DNA of 64,000 bases from Arctopsyche grandis (GCF_051622035.1 NC_135362.1:15847501-15911500); one strand, 5' to 3'. Positions 13,228-26,753 are shown, counted from the first letter of the stretch. Notes: generated from the letters alone by a model not told the origin. A program made the numbers and translations.

Positions 13228-13430
13228 GGAAAGGAATTCTGATTTTATTGGAACCGTCACATCAATCAAATTAGATAAATTGGCAAACTCAAGCAGGAGA
13301 CGGTCGATCTGGATTCACGATCATCGAGAAAATCTAATAAATTTTTCGATTCTTGATTCTGGTCAGGAATTGAACCCGTGACTTCTCTTTTGGTAGGTAA
13401 TCGCTTATGTAGTAACCAGTGAACGCTTCT
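13228..13430 (-). repeat. tRNA-derived SINE, copy F, antisense
   Basis: On the - strand: head GTTCACTGGTTACTAC, B box GGGTTCAATTCCTG, body AGATCGACCGTCTCCTGCTT then GAGTTTGCCAATTTATC and GACGGTTCC. Closest to copy D. Confidence 0.75.
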
Positions 13431-13619
13431 GAAATTTAGACTAAAAATTTTCCTACATAATAGACGACCTCTGGTGCGCGGACTTTTAGCTGATTTGTAT
13501 CATTAGGCTGATTGTGTATCGAAGTTACTCAAAACTCACTGAAACCAGATACATTATTCAGAAATCACCGCGATCTCATTAAAATTTGATATTTTTGGTA
13601 AATTTAAATAATTAATATT

Positions 13620-13735
13620 TCATTCGGCTAAATGTCCGTCGACCAAAAGTGCATTCGACCAGGCGCCCGTCGACCTAGTGTCCTTCGGCGAAATGTTCAT
13701 TCGGCCAATAGTCCGTCAACCAAATCTCTATATAA
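13620..13735. repeat. Degenerate tandem phrase repeat, ~15-18 bp period
   Basis: Six or seven successive units of the type AAATGTCCGTCGACC / AAAAGTGCATTCGACC / AGGCGCCCGTCGACC / TAGTGTCCTTCGGCG / AAATGTTCATTCGGCC / AATAGTCCGTCAACC. Units vary but keep a constant GTCC(G/T)TCGACC core. Confidence 0.7.
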
Positions 13736-14777
13736 CTTAAATTGGCTTTAAACCCAGTCTATACGCAATACGTACAGTAATTGGATAATCGACTGGTAAA
13801 GTTCTCAAACAAATATCTAATTTGATTTGCAATAATACTTGCTTCATTATACTTTTAAGTATGGATGTATTTAAAGAAGCGTCGATGTTGTATTTGCGAA
13901 TGCACAATTGCATATTCAATAGAAGAAACGATCAACAAAATCAGCGAGAGGCGTCGAAAGTCCAAGGCCAGTAAATAAATTTATTAAAATATATCAACAA
14001 TGAACGCCACTGCCGAACGTCAAATAAAAAATAAATACTGCGTATTGCGACAAAAATTGCAATCTACCCGCAAAGTACAACGTAAACACTTAAACACAAT
14101 GAATACATGTCGCGATGAGCTTATAACCTTCGTGTGAAATATTTTAATCGCATAAACTTTCGATGTTTATCAAATTTGAGCTTCGAGACAATGAATGGTT
14201 ACAACATTATCGCGTGACAAAAAGGAAATATTCGCTGACCGTAACCTTCTGGCCCATTTACGAACGGAATTACGTGAAAGCACACGCACACGGTCACGAA
14301 AAAAAATACTTTTGACATTTTAACCATAAAAAGTAACCTTAAGGTCACGCTGACAAGATAGTGACTTTTATTGCGAAAGGTCACAAACCAGCAGTCAATG
14401 GACGGAAGGAAAATTTGACGATATCTGAAAATCCGCCAAATATTTGTATGCTTATTCTATATACATAAATACAAACATATGTGGTATATGTATTTAGATA
14501 TACAAGCCACATGAGTCATTTAGAAGCCATATCTATCAGTTTCTTTATCTTCATAACGTGTTTTGTCCTTCTTAGAGAATTAGCAAACGTTCTTACGTAT
14601 GTATTTTAAATTGCAAATTTAATTAAACTTATAAAGTTTTGCCGAGGAGTACTAAATTTCGCAACTTGGTTTATTACGCGAAAGTCTGAATTCTTGAACC
14701 TGCAAAAAACAGAATTTCAGCCCCGAATCCACATTCAGCTCACGACCAATTTTTAATAAAAAGTTTTTATCATAAAA
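13736..14777. other. No gene seen
   Basis: Non-coding; frames on the - strand (13737-13919, 14199-14384) have no domain. The second starts with a hydrophobic stretch but lacks any conserved feature. Confidence 0.5.
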
Positions 14778-14840
14778 CTAGTCTTGTGCCCGTTGATATT
14801 TCAAAGGGTGTTTTTGGAAAATAATTGCAAAATATCATCA
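14778..14840 (-). mobile_element. Helitron-like 3' terminus (same family as 23.75 kb)
   Basis: On the - strand: CCTTTGAAATATCAACGG hairpin, GCACAAGA spacer, CTAG at 14781-14778, T. It lacks further homology to the 23.4-23.9 kb repeat beyond the terminus. Confidence 0.45.
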
Positions 14841-14880
14841 CTAAACAACCATTCACCATACACTGCTGAATGGTTGTTAT

Positions 14881-15310
14881 GAAAGGCCTCTCCAACACGC
14901 TTCCTGGTTTCTCGATTGCTCAACTCTCATCCACCTTACCCCACACATTTTTCTAATTTCTTCAACCGATCTTCCTTGCGGCCTTCTCAATATTTAGAAT
15001 GTCATCATCATTTACAGCCGGATGAAATCCTCTCCAAAACGTTTCCACTCGTATCTGTTTTGCGCAACTCTCATCCACCTCACCCCACACATTTTCTTAA
15101 TTTCGTCTATCCAACTTCCTTTTACCCTTTTAAGTTCTCTTAGGTAACGTTCCAGCACATATTTCGTCTATTCTTCTATAATACGTGACCTGACCATTTC
15201 CATTTCAATCTCTTCACCCTCTCTACTATATCAACTACCCTTATACTTTTCACATACGTATTCCGTTTCCTATCTATCACCGTTATGTCGAGCATACAGC
15301 TTTCATACGT
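14881..15310 (-). mobile_element. RTE 3'-end fragments (two, one broken into the other)
   Basis: GGCCTCTCCAACACGCTTCC at 14885 and the run CATCATCATTTACAGCC at 15003, followed by CGCAACTCTCATCCACCTCA, are the complement of the RTE 3' region at 19.8-20.1 kb. The second piece runs to about 15300 (GTTATGTCGAGCATACAGC). Antisense to the RTE at 18.8 kb, decayed. Confidence 0.75.
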
Positions 15311-15352
15311 CTATGGATTGCACAATATACGTACTTATATATGTACCTATAT

Positions 15353-15645
15353 TAGCCAGCAGTATGGCTCGCTGGTTCAGTTTATGTTTAGCACCGAGAG
15401 GTTACCGGGTTTGATCCCGTGCTAATCTTTAATACTGCTGGCCAGACTTAGATATTTGTGACTCCATGTCGATCGTTTCCTATCAGTTTGTCAATTTATC
15501 TGATTTCATTGTTGAAACGGTTCCTACATCAAATTGGCAAAAACCATCCTACCCGCTATGTCACATATATCTGAATTTGATTTATGTACAATATGTTAAA
15601 AATTATGTAAAACTCTAATTTCATAGATGTTTCTATGGATTAATT
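15353..15645 (+). repeat. tRNA-derived SINE, copy A
   Basis: The head has an A-box-like GGCTCGCTGGTTCAG and a B-box-like GGGTTTGATCCCG. The body reads GTCGATCGTTTCCTATCAG ... TTATCTGATTTCATTGTTG then AAACGGTTCC. The tail contains CATAGATGTTTCTATGG. It follows an antisense RTE fragment. Confidence 0.8.
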
Positions 15646-16933
15646 AATTAATTGTTAATTTCATATTCTTCAGCCTCTCGAAATACAGCGATTTAGGTAA
15701 TAAAAAATGCTGCAATATTTGTCAGTAATTGTCTAGGAAGACGCATTGGAGTTTACCTGTTAAGCCTTCCTGGTATATATCTATGTTAAAATAATATAAA
15801 TTATTTATCGAGAATATCAATCCAAGGCAAATCCAAATGGGAAGGGGTGTCATGCATGTCATGCATCCCTCTTTTTTATGAATTGTATTTTCAATTTGAA
15901 TGCCCCCATTGTCTGGATCAATAGTGGACAGAGCATTGCTCGATACATAATATATTAAGGAGGGTGATTTATTGGCAACATAATTTTTCGTAGGGATGGG
16001 CAAAAATAACAACTGAACTGCGCTGCTATTGTCTCGACACGACCGGACCTGTCTTTTTTTGTCCAGACGTTACAATATTAGTTGAACGGATTATTCCTCA
16101 AACGAAGATTGATCTTGTGTTAGTATGCGCGTGGCTTGTATCCTGCATCCAGCTCGTACACACGCTAGTAAATCACACAATTGCATCCTGCTCGCACATA
16201 CGTAGTTTTACTTGCATGTTCGGAAGCCAGATGCAGATATCGAAATGTCACCAGTTACAAATGTGATTTCACCCATTTCATTGAAGATGCGAAACGATTT
16301 GGCAAAATCACTGTATACTTTTGATTAGCTCGTTTATTAATATGGGATTGATTCGATGCATCGAAAAAATATGAACGGAATCAATTAATAAATAGTATGA
16401 ACGGTTATCAACTCTTCGCATTTATGGTCGTAGAACAATTTGGCTTCGCGGTTCGGTGCGCATATACTCACGCACAACCCTAACACGCCTCGCATCGATC
16501 GGTGAATTGTACAATAGAATACCGGACATCGGCAAAAATACATTTAGTCTGAAAATTTAAGGAAATGCCAATAAATCGCTCAGCTTGACCTTCGGAGCGT
16601 ATCGCAACGTTGACAGTTTGTAAATGTATGCTAATTGCATGCGTAACGTTTACAAATGCAACTGGTCCTTTGTAAACAATGCACACGATATGCATATTAT
16701 CATCGTTGCTGGTCAACAGCTATGTAGCTGTCCACCGCCATTCGAAGAGACCTTCGCTCTCGTGAAAAATCGATGTAGCAATGGACATACATACATACGT
16801 GGGCGTAGAGACGGACAACCATAAAATATAGAAACTTTTATGACGCAGCTATGTATCTTTCAGTATTAATCCCAGATAAAGGTCAAAATATTTATTTGAT
16901 TTTTTTTTAATTTCAGACAACGGAACGGAACGC

Positions 16934-16983
16934 CTTGTGTCAGAATTTTCCGATTGTATAATCGGAAAATTCTGCGACAAAGT
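16934..16983. repeat. Short perfect hairpin
   Basis: AGAATTTTCCGATT and its complement AATCGGAAAATTCT around a 4-nt GTAT loop, extended by TTGT/ACAA with mismatches. Possibly a degenerate MITE end; no adjacent gene. Confidence 0.6.
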
Positions 16984-18097
16984 TTCGAATTGAATTTCTA
17001 TGTCTCCCCAGTATAAGCGAATACGAACTATTTGACGATATTTATGAATCGTTTACATACATAAGTACATAGAAGCACAGGTCATAAATATTGTTTAATT
17101 GATGAATTAAAAAGACAGTATTTCGTAGAGCTATTCCGATTATTTATTTTTATTAATACATTAAAGAAGAATACAAAGGCACACATAAAACACACAAATT
17201 TTTTTTTAATCATTAAAACATGATCACTGACCGATTTTGGGTTCAAATGAGCTAAAATCTCGAGGTCGAATTTTTACACAATCACAAAACTTCGTCTATT
17301 GTTAGCGAATATAAAAAAAGAATAATAAATTGATATGAGTCATAAACTTATGACTTTATTACTCGGTTTTAAATGCACTGGAACAATGGTGATTAAATTT
17401 GGGTGCTAATTAATTGAACGTTAATTTTGATCATATTCACTTTCATAAAAACGTAAAGGAGGTAAGTAAAAATAATGTAGGTACACTCATAACAAATATA
17501 TCGCATGGAAAACAAATTATTCAACTTAAATTAAATGTATTCAACGATAAATAAATTATTCTAACAAATATGTATTATTGCACATGAAAAAAAATATTAT
17601 CACTGAAATTTTATCTATTTGCACTTAAAAATTGTTAAATCACACGGTATTTTTTTTACTGGCAATGTTATATTTCCAATAAAGTACGTTTATGTCCATA
17701 ACTTCTTTTGTCTGTCAAACTGAAAGTATCATGAACGTAATTATGTATGTATAATCAAAAATAAACTCAATTATATTCCCCATTAAATTTATAAAAAATA
17801 CCAAATAATTTTTAAAACAATCGGAAAAAGGATTAGCGGATATTAAAAATCTTATATCAGAGACTAATATAAAATAAATTCAATATTATATGACGATATA
17901 TTTCAGAATATAACAAGAGAATATTAGATGTTTTCAATATAATAACATGCACTATATTATAAATACTAACAAAGGCGGATTTCTAAATATTTTAAAGAAA
18001 ACTTTCATATAAAAACCCAATCAAATGATAGCACTACGTATAAATAAAAATAAATGAACTTCATAAAAAAATTAATACACAAAGTCAGTACATGATA

Positions 18098-18162
18098 TCT
18101 CATTTGACCAGAGAGATAATAGTACAAAGTTTTATCTCGATCAGTCAAGGATATGACGATGT
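18098..18162. repeat. Imperfect hairpin, ~25-bp arms
   Basis: GATATCTCATTTGACCAGAG then AGATAA faces the complement of TTATCTCGATCAGTCAAGG and ATATG across a ~10-nt loop. Unassigned. Confidence 0.4.
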
Positions 18163-18740
18163 AGGAGAGGCTACATCAGTTTGTTAACATCTCATGTTTT
18201 TTTGTCTGTGAAGCTTCTAATCGACTTGTTGACATTTCGTACACACACGATATACTACCTAGATTTTATATAACTACATACATACATAGATATAAACCAC
18301 TGCCTAACCCACACTGTCTGCGGATACACCTGTTTTGCCATAACGTAGACTCACTTTGAAACTCCCTATAACTACATATAACACTAATTTACAGTTTTAC
18401 AAGATGCAACAATATTTTATGAGCTAAACGTGTATCTAGTCACTAGAATCTAGTGTCATAGCGAGTGCGCGTTTTCCTCTTTGTCGATGCACCACAAACA
18501 GTACAGTACTGGTGCCATTTTATTATATTTGTATGTGTGTTTTATATTTTACATAACAAAAGGAGCTCTCGAGCGAAACGTGACATCAGATAATATGCCA
18601 ATTCGACACACATTTTCAAATGATTTTATTCAATTTAGTGTTTGTGTTGAATACGCAGAAGTTTACCTTTGAAAAATTGGATCTGATCCTGCACGATATA
18701 AAAAATCAACTAAAATAACTAGTGCATATATCATATATAT

Positions 18741-18745
<5 letters not shown>

Positions 18746-18772
<27 letters not shown>
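18746..18772. repeat. (AT)n microsatellite at the 5' break of the RTE element
   Basis: A TA dinucleotide run ends directly before the first RTE codon that can be recognised. Because both ends of the LINE lie in AT repeats, a target-site duplication cannot be resolved. Confidence 0.9.
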
Positions 18773-18775
<3 letters not shown>

Positions 18776-18777
18776 CT

Positions 18778-20091
18778 ATCATTTTAATACACAAAAAAGG
18801 CGACAAAAGCGATATCAAGAACTACCGACCCATTAGTCTACTTTCAGCGGTCTACAAGCTCTTCACGAAGGTTATTACAGAAAGGCTGAAGAATATCCTC
18901 GACGAGAACCAACCTATAGAGCAGGCAGGGTTTAGGGCAAATTTCAGCACAATGGACCACCTCCAAGTAGTTGGCGAACTAATCGAGCGCGCCAACGAAT
19001 ATCAACGGCCATTGTGCCTAGGTTTCGTCGATTATGAGAAAGCCTTCGATACAGTTAGTCATAATGCAGTACTTAACGCTCTAAAAACACAGGGAGTGCC
19101 GGAACCCTATGTGGGACTGTTAGCTGCAATATATAAGAATGCCACAGCTTCGGTTAAAATTTTTTCAGGTACAGATAGATTTAGCATAGGAAAAGGAGTA
19201 AGACAAGGAGATACAATCTCGCCCAAGTTATTCAATGCGGTGCTTAAGGGAGTTTTCAGGAAATTGGATTGGGATACAGCCGGAGTAAGCATCAATGGTC
19301 GCTTTTTGAGTCACCTTCGGTTCGCAGACGATATAGTTTTAGTAGCTCGTGATTCAGCTGACCTACTTATCAGACTAACACAGCTGGACAGGGAAAGTAG
19401 AAAAGTAGGATTAAAAATTAACGTAGATAAGACTAAACTAATGTTCAATAGCTATTGCATGCCTGATAGCATCCCCTTAGATGATAAACCAGTAGAAGTA
19501 GTAAATAATTATTTATATTTAGGTCAAATAATTGACATGTCTGGTAGTAAAAATGAAGAGATAAAGAGACGTATGAAATTAGGGTGGAGTGCATTTGGAC
19601 GGATGAATGCTGTTTTTAAATCAAAAATGCCACTCTGCCTGAAGAAAAGGATCTTTGATCAATGCGTTTTGCCAGTGATGACGTATGGATGTGAAACTTG
19701 GACACTGAACGCCAAGATGCAAAATAAAATCCAATGCACTCAAAGAAGTATGGAACGCTGTATGCTTGGCATAACGAGGAAAGACAGGAAGCGGAACACG
19801 TGGGTGAGAAATATGACAAGGGTAGTGGACATAGTGGATAGGGTGAAGAGATTGAAGTGGCAGTGGGCGGGTCACGTAGCTAGGAGGATGGACGAAAGGT
19901 GGACAAAAGAAGTGCTTGAATGGTACCCGAGAGAAGGCAATAGAGTAAAAGGAAGACCGCAAGGAAGATGGGTGAACGAAATTAGGAAAATGTGCGGAAT
20001 GAGATGGATGAGTGTTGCGCAAAACAGAGACGAGTGGAAGCGTGTTGGAGAGGCCTTCATCCAGCAGTGGATGGCGAATGGCTGTAAATGA
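18778..20091 (+). mobile_element. RTE-clade LINE, 5'-truncated: reverse transcriptase and C-terminal domain
   Basis: One frame is open from 18778 to the stop at 20089-20091 (437 aa). It begins inside the RT domain at [18 protein letters not shown], with motif [12 protein letters not shown] (catalytic Asp near residue 85), the [12 protein letters not shown] segment and motif C FADD (residues 182-185). The C-terminal thumb region carries [10 protein letters not shown] and [12 protein letters not shown], as in RTE elements of insects. The N-terminal AP-endonuclease is missing: the homology starts directly after a (TA)n run at 18746-18772. The 3' end has the usual TGATGATGATGA tail running into a long (AT)n tract. 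The RT frame has no internal stop, so the insertion is young, but as a truncated copy it should not move itself. Decayed antisense copies of its 3' end occur at 11.2, 14.9, 47.2 and 54.5 kb. Confidence 0.93.
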
Positions 20092-20097
20092 TGATGA

Positions 20098-21594
<1,497 letters not shown>

Positions 21595-22045
21595 GCTTCG
21601 TTACTCGTTTCCGCGCACTCCGCACTGATCTGTTCTGAGGGAATCGTTTCACAAACCGAGTCCCTTGCCATATTTGTACTCAAGAAGTTCTGTGTAAACA
21701 TGTGTTATTTTAACGAAAAAAAAATTATAATTTCAAAATGATGTTTGATCGACACAAATCAGAATATTCTTAATGGAAACTCCATGAATGCTTGAAGAGA
21801 CGAGTAACTTAAAACATGTTTTGTCTTCGACAGAACGCCTGTACAAACATAACAATTTGCCAGTACCACGAAAGGAACAGAATTCAGCCCGTGCAAGCAA
21901 ACGATGCGACGGACCATACCATAACAATTCACTACCACTACCTCAGATAGGGGCGAGTGAACAATTTGAATTTATTCTAATTGAATTGTCAATATTTTTA
22001 AATTTTAGGGAACTAGCTTAGTCCCTCTTAGTCACAAAGGTACAA
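21595..22045 (-). mobile_element. Second copy of the hAT end segment seen at 10.35-10.65 kb
   Basis: The stretches TGTTCTGAGGGAATCGTTT and CCGAGTCCCTTGCCATATTT, then AATTTTAGGGAACTAGCTTA followed by GTCCCTCT, repeat those of 10375-10640 in the same order. The terminal CAGTGGCGTGCCG repeat is not present, so this copy is truncated. The middle 21780-21950 is unrelated or too diverged to align. No coding content. Confidence 0.6.
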
Positions 22046-23391
22046 TATTTAAAAAAAATGAACCATTTCTAGATAATAATTGCTGTAAATAGGAAAAAAA
22101 TAATGACAATAAATGCTAACCGATTTGAATCGGAGCTTTTACAACACTAAATACGTGGCACGCGAAAAATCTTCGACGACACACAAAAAAAATTTATTCC
22201 TTGAAATCATTATTGTTGAATGACTATACATTCAACATGATTATTTTTATATGTATCTTTTTATTTTGGCACGCCGATAAAATCATATTTGCCATCCCTA
22301 TTCTATATAATAAAGCACTAAGTTATTCTAAATAATATTCCGAATATTCCAAAAAATAACTTGCAACTCAATTTTATACAAATTAAAGATTCATTGTCAA
22401 GATAAAACGTAATTTCTACTCAGAATAATTATAATCGCACTAAGTGGAACTAAATATATCAAACACGAGATCAACTCGATATATTCCTCCACATAACTGT
22501 TGCGAGAATTCAATTATAGAACAGGTAGTTATGTATTTCATTAGCATTAGCAATTATAATATACCGCGATAATAGCATAAGATTGATTCTAAATTGATTA
22601 TCCTTTGTGACAGAACGACAAAAACTCGTTCTCGCCTAATGAATTTTTAAAGATCTGATCACAGCTTCCTGAAACGAATACGAATAAGAACAAGCAGAAA
22701 TTGAATATCACGATGATAATAATAGATCAATTATAGATGGACTATTGTCATGCGAAATTTCTAGAATATATACTTACATAACTATGTTGTATACCGATAC
22801 AACATAGTACAATAGAACGTGCAACTATAGGGTATTGACTTAATAAAGCAACTAGTGTTTTTTAAGGCTTCAGTTAAGGGGTTGAAGGGTTTCAGAAACG
22901 TGCAAGCTTAAAGGAATATTTGGGCGAATGGTTCGATTACAGATGTAAATTAAAGGGCTGGATTGACATCGGTTCAGTTGTGAAACCATTTGTACAACTA
23001 ATTTCAAATCGAGCTTCGGATTTTACCACTTGGTCGGGTATTTTAGAATTTCTCCTTTAATTTTTCGGGTCTCCTGCATAGAAAACGTAACCGAGCATGT
23101 GTCACACGTGCACCGGTTATTTATGACGAATTTCTGAAAATGGCGAGTGTAGTGTTGTCAACGTTTGCATAATCGAGCTGTGTACTATTGTAGCGTATTT
23201 TCAATGCGAGCAAACAACGCTCGAATCAGCTGTGACAACAGAATGTGTGTAAACATTTCAGATCAGAAATATGTATAGGCAAAGTGCTATACCAAAAATT
23301 AACATATGCGGGAATGTCACAAATTTATTATTCGCGAGGAGTAATTTGATGATTTTTTTCAATCAAAAGCGTTTGAGAAGATTGGGCATCC
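22046..23391. other. No gene seen
   Basis: AT-rich to 22850. 22850-23150 has an ACTAGTGTTTTTTAAGG word like a decayed Helitron end and some GC-richer unassigned text. Confidence 0.5.
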
Positions 23392-23900
23392 AAATTATAT
23401 TTACATATGTGGAATATCAATATTACAACTATCAGAAGTTCATACGAACGCAGGAGATCGCGCCGTGAACACTGACAAGAACGCATACTCATTTGTACGA
23501 GGACGGCCGGGTGAGTGTGCGGGGTTGGAATGAGGGGGCAAGGCGGGGGGTGGAATGAAGGGTCAATACGCGAGGGCAGCAATAAATAGCACATTAAATG
23601 GTGAGGAGAGTATATTATATATGTAGGTAGATATGCATATGCAAGGGCTGTGCATGTAGAATATGTCAGCGACAATACATAGCCTCGGGTGTGGTTAATG
23701 TATCAATTCCATTTCAAAATCAGCCGTTGAAATATCAACGGGAACAACACTAGTTGTTTATAGATTAAAGTTTTCATGCTAATAATGACGAGTGAAATAG
23801 AATAATTACCAGACTTGTTGATTTACAATTGAACACCATTACCGGCAAGTGTATGTTTAGTAAATTAATCGGTGTAATTTTTCTTTAATAACAACCAATA
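23392..23900 (+). repeat. ~510-bp interspersed repeat, copy 2, with a clear Helitron-like 3' end
   Basis: Counterpart of 7491-8060. At 23724-23741 a perfect 7-bp-stem hairpin CCGTTGA-AATA-TCAACGG is followed by GAACAACA and CTAG (23750-23753) then T, the Helitron 3' signature. Homology with copy 1 continues ~140 bp beyond that point, so the Helitron end lies inside a larger repeated unit or the unit was duplicated after insertion. Confidence 0.65.
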
Positions 23901-25224
23901 TGTGTTAAATGAAAAAAATCGTGGATTAGATTCGATAACTGTATGTGGTTCCTAAAAACGTTAACCTAAACTCAATCACAAATAATTAAAAATAATAATT
24001 TCAGATAATTGTTATATTATATAAATACATAAAAAGTCCATTCGTAATAATTTATAATTTTTTTTATGATTATGATTTAACCAATCAGATATGTTTATTT
24101 AAAGTTGGACATTTGAAAGTTTGAATCATAATTGAAACAAGCGTCTGGTTGCATTAATTACGATTTGGTTGGTCTGTGTTGCTACCCTTAAGCAAACATC
24201 AGCGTAGCCACCCTTGCGAATGCATCTTTTTGGACATTTGACTACCTAATCCATTTTGGATTAGGTATTCTGGAATTTGATATTTGCTATTTGTATCGAT
24301 TTTTAATGCAATAATATGTCTATATATGTATGTACTTAATTCGCGATAAAATAATTATTTTATCAGGTGGGTAGGAGTGGGTGGTTTTGGTCCTTTAACG
24401 CCTAAATTCGAATATTCTGCATTTGTACAATTTCAAATATTGATATTCTGTATTTTGATGCATACCTTTTCAAAACTTAAGTATTACATCGTCTTTTTCA
24501 AATTTTTTTTTCAGTCTCTTTTTTCTACAACTGAAACTTTTTCAGTTTCATAATAATACTTTCAAACTATATTGCACCTTTCCAACACTATTTTGATTTA
24601 ATAATCATTGGCCATTTTTTGATAGGAGTTTAAACAGATACGTTTTTGTGAATTACATAGAAAGTTTAGCATATTTTACGATTGTCATGTCGAGTTTCAT
24701 GTCGCGCCAAATAGTCAGGATAAGTGAATAATTAGAGTTCCACTTACCCTTACTTTCCATTTATTTCGTAGGCAATAACTACCCTTTCCGTATCGAATGC
24801 TCTGATTGCGTATGCAGTGACCCAAAAATGGAATTGCTTAAAGCGGAAAAGGAAACGACAGACGAGTTGTGTGGAAGAGAAAGATATGAAATGGAATATA
24901 ATCAAAGAAGAAAATGGCGGCGGAAGGCGAAAAACAAGTGACAATTACCGACAGGATACATATAAGATTCCAATAAGAATACGTCGAGTCGGATTGACAA
25001 TAGAATAAAATAGAATAAAATAATGGCGGCGTCTATCTTTGGTGTGATCGTTATGATCGCTTATTGTTATCAGAGCTTAGTTTACCAGAAAAATATCGAC
25101 GAATTTCAAACAAAACACCTGATTATATATACACATTTCAAATGTTTTAAATTTTTAATGACGCATCGTTTGAAACACTCGTTCGGTTTCGAATGCGATT
25201 GTTTTGATTAAACAATAAAAAAAA
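23901..25224. other. No gene seen
   Basis: AT-rich; 24820-25010 is a GA-rich stretch giving chance Lys/Arg-rich frames. It lies in the expected first intron of the - strand gene that starts at 25759. Confidence 0.5.
24244..24270. repeat. Short hairpin TACCTAATCC ... GGATTAGGTA
   Basis: Ten-base perfect arms with a 5-nt loop in AT-rich non-coding sequence. Confidence 0.6.
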
Positions 25225-25295
25225 CAAAATCTCGAGTTCGAATTTTCGCATGATCACAAAACTTCATCTATTGTTACTACGTACATAGATAAAGT
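25225..25295 (-). repeat. Partial inverted copy of the 2.9 kb repeat
   Basis: CTCGAGTTCGAATTTTCGCA, ATCACAAAACTTCATCTATT and GTTACTACGTACATAGATAA are the complement of 2860-2925. A more decayed relative lies at 17258-17310. Confidence 0.55.
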
Positions 25296-25524
25296 AAAAA
25301 CGATCGTACGGTAGAACCGTTGGACCGAATTGAAAAATTTCAAGTGGAAATTGCGCACAGACTTTCCTAGGGAAATGTTCGATTCAATTTGTATAGATGC
25401 AGTGACATTTTCATTGATGAATTTTGAAAACAGCGTAGAAGGGGTTGGATGGGGTAGGGTGGTGGGTGATGGGTGGTGGGTGGTGGTTGGTGGTTGGTAT
25501 ATATATGTATGTAGTTGTAATTAC

Positions 25525-25759
25525 CTTTGCGGCGTCCGAAGGGTCCTTGGAAGGAAGAGTTCTTGCCGACCACGTTATCGTCGATGTATTTGATGAGCTT
25601 GGAGTCGTCTTCGGGGAGGTTGAAGGTGGAGGCTGCGTCGGGGTGTTGAGGTTGGGTTTGGGGGTGGGTGGAGGGGAGCACGTGTTGTGAGGGGGTGGGG
25701 GTGGGGGTGGGGTGTCTGGAAGCGGATGCAGGAATGGTGTGCGCTCGTCGGCCGCTCAT
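25525..25759 (-). CDS. First coding exon of a class-V-aminotransferase-like protein (78 aa plus 1 nt; partial)
   Basis: Reading from ATG 25759-25757 leftwards, the frame encodes 78 residues and reaches a GTAATT donor at 25524. The first ~50 residues are a low-complexity Pro/Thr/Gln/His leader. The last 28 (SKLIKYIDDNVVGKN then SSFQGPFGRRK) resemble the N-terminal edge of PLP-dependent class-V aminotransferase / cysteine-desulfurase-like proteins, where this segment precedes a VYCDYTASG-type motif; that next motif was not found in the window. The exon is GC-rich compared with its surroundings and is preceded by a GC-rich 5'UTR and a predicted Inr+DPE promoter. The remaining exons must lie to the left on the - strand, across a long intron or beyond position 1. 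The family call is from memory of the segment's pattern; that this is a real first exon is more secure than the family name. Confidence 0.6.
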
Positions 25760-25857
25760 TGTCGGGTGCGCTGGCCGTTGGCACTCGCACTCGCACTCGC
25801 ACTGCCGCCACGAGAGACTCCGACGACTAAAGTGTACCGAGCGACGCTCCAAAAGAG

Positions 25858-25891
25858 CGACTGCACGCGACGATAGCCGCCGCTCGACTGA
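25858..25891 (-). promoter_or_regulatory. Predicted core promoter: initiator plus DPE
   Basis: On the - strand TCAGTC (25891-25886) matches the arthropod initiator TCAKTY, placing +1 at about 25889. Counting from that A, positions +28 to +32 (25862-25858) read AGTCG, matching the DPE consensus RGWYV at exactly the required spacing. No TATA box lies at -30. The predicted 5'UTR is about 130 nt, GC-rich, and contains a short (GAGTGC)n run at 25783-25803 before the ATG at 25759. Confidence 0.5.
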
Positions 25892-26133
25892 AATCAAATA
25901 TACTGTCGCGTCGCGGCTCGCACTCGCCGCGCTGCCACCTACTGCCTCTTGCGAACACACACTTTTTACTTGCCAGTTGCAGTTGCCACTTTGCGCATAT
26001 GCTCGCGAACACTCGCTCGCCCTTTGCCGTTCATGCCATTCGGCTTTAAAATTATTTCATATGCTTTAGCAACTTTTAGGAACCGTGCTGATACATAAAT
26101 ACCCTTTCACACCAATTTCAAACACATCAAATA

Positions 26134-26186
26134 GTGTAAGGTGACCATTCGTACTGATTTTACCAGGACAGTATTAGTATTTTGGG
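26134..26186. mobile_element. hAT-type terminus fragment
   Basis: AGGTGACCATTCGTACTG followed by CCAGGACAGTATTAG resembles the GTGACCAT...CGGGACAG terminus of the hAT at 31687-32303. It abuts the 360-bp hairpin MITE that starts at 26187, so the hairpin probably inserted into an old hAT end. Confidence 0.4.
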
Positions 26187-26546
26187 GGTCTACCTCACGG
26201 GCCCGAATGTGAAACGCCCGAAAACGCAAATATCGGAAGGCAAAGATTGAAAATCGAAAGATAAAAAAAGGGTGCATGGTAAACGGTACATACTCACTTA
26301 ATTTGCGCGAGCAGGATACAACAGGAAAAAGAGACAGGCTTTTCCTCCTGTATTAATGTGCCCGCGCAGAATACGGGAGGAAAAGCCTGTTCCTCTTGTT
26401 CCTGTTGTATCCTGCTCGCGCAAATTAAGTGAGTATGTACCGTTTACCATGCACCCTTTTTTTATCTTTCGACTTAAGATTTTCGATCTTTGCCTTCCGA
26501 TATTTGCATTTTCGGGCGTTTCACATTCGGGCCCGTGATGGAGACC
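26187..26546. mobile_element. Hairpin MITE, 360 bp, near-perfect inverted repeat
   Basis: The left arm begins GGTCTACCTCACGGGCCCG and the right arm, reverse complemented, GGTCTCCATCACGGGCCCG. The arms stay paired almost to the centre (AAAAGCCT on the right, AGGCTTTT on the left) around a loop of about 15 nt near 26365. The arms contain the words ATGGTAAACGG and GCGCGAGCAGGATACAA, which recur in other repeats of the window. No coding capacity. Confidence 0.8.
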
Positions 26547-26753
26547 GGTCTTTTGGATATCTAAAACCATTACACTTTTTTATGTAATAGAATTTTTTAT
26601 CTAATAGATGCATAAATATACAAAGTATTCGGAAAAAATCACGTGTCCTACAAAAGTATTGACAAATTAGTCAAATTTTGTTTCTATTTATCAGGAACAA
26701 ATGCACCAGCAGAAGGATTTTTTACTGTAAAGAACAATATATGGTAAACGGGT

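Larger units (their letters stand above)
15646..18745. other. No gene seen
   Basis: Contains the hairpins at 16934 and 18098, a decayed copy of the 2.9 kb repeat at 17258-17310, and TTGTATCCTGCA / GCATCCTGCTCGCAC words (16137-16195) related to the 46.6 kb repeat. The rest is AT-rich and unassigned. Confidence 0.5.

Noticed and set aside
25367-26069. Long overlapping frames on both strands around the GC-rich promoter (for example 25668-26069 on +)
   Set aside because: Composition effect of the GC-rich, repeat-like 5'UTR; only the - strand frame ending in a donor at 25525 has protein similarity.
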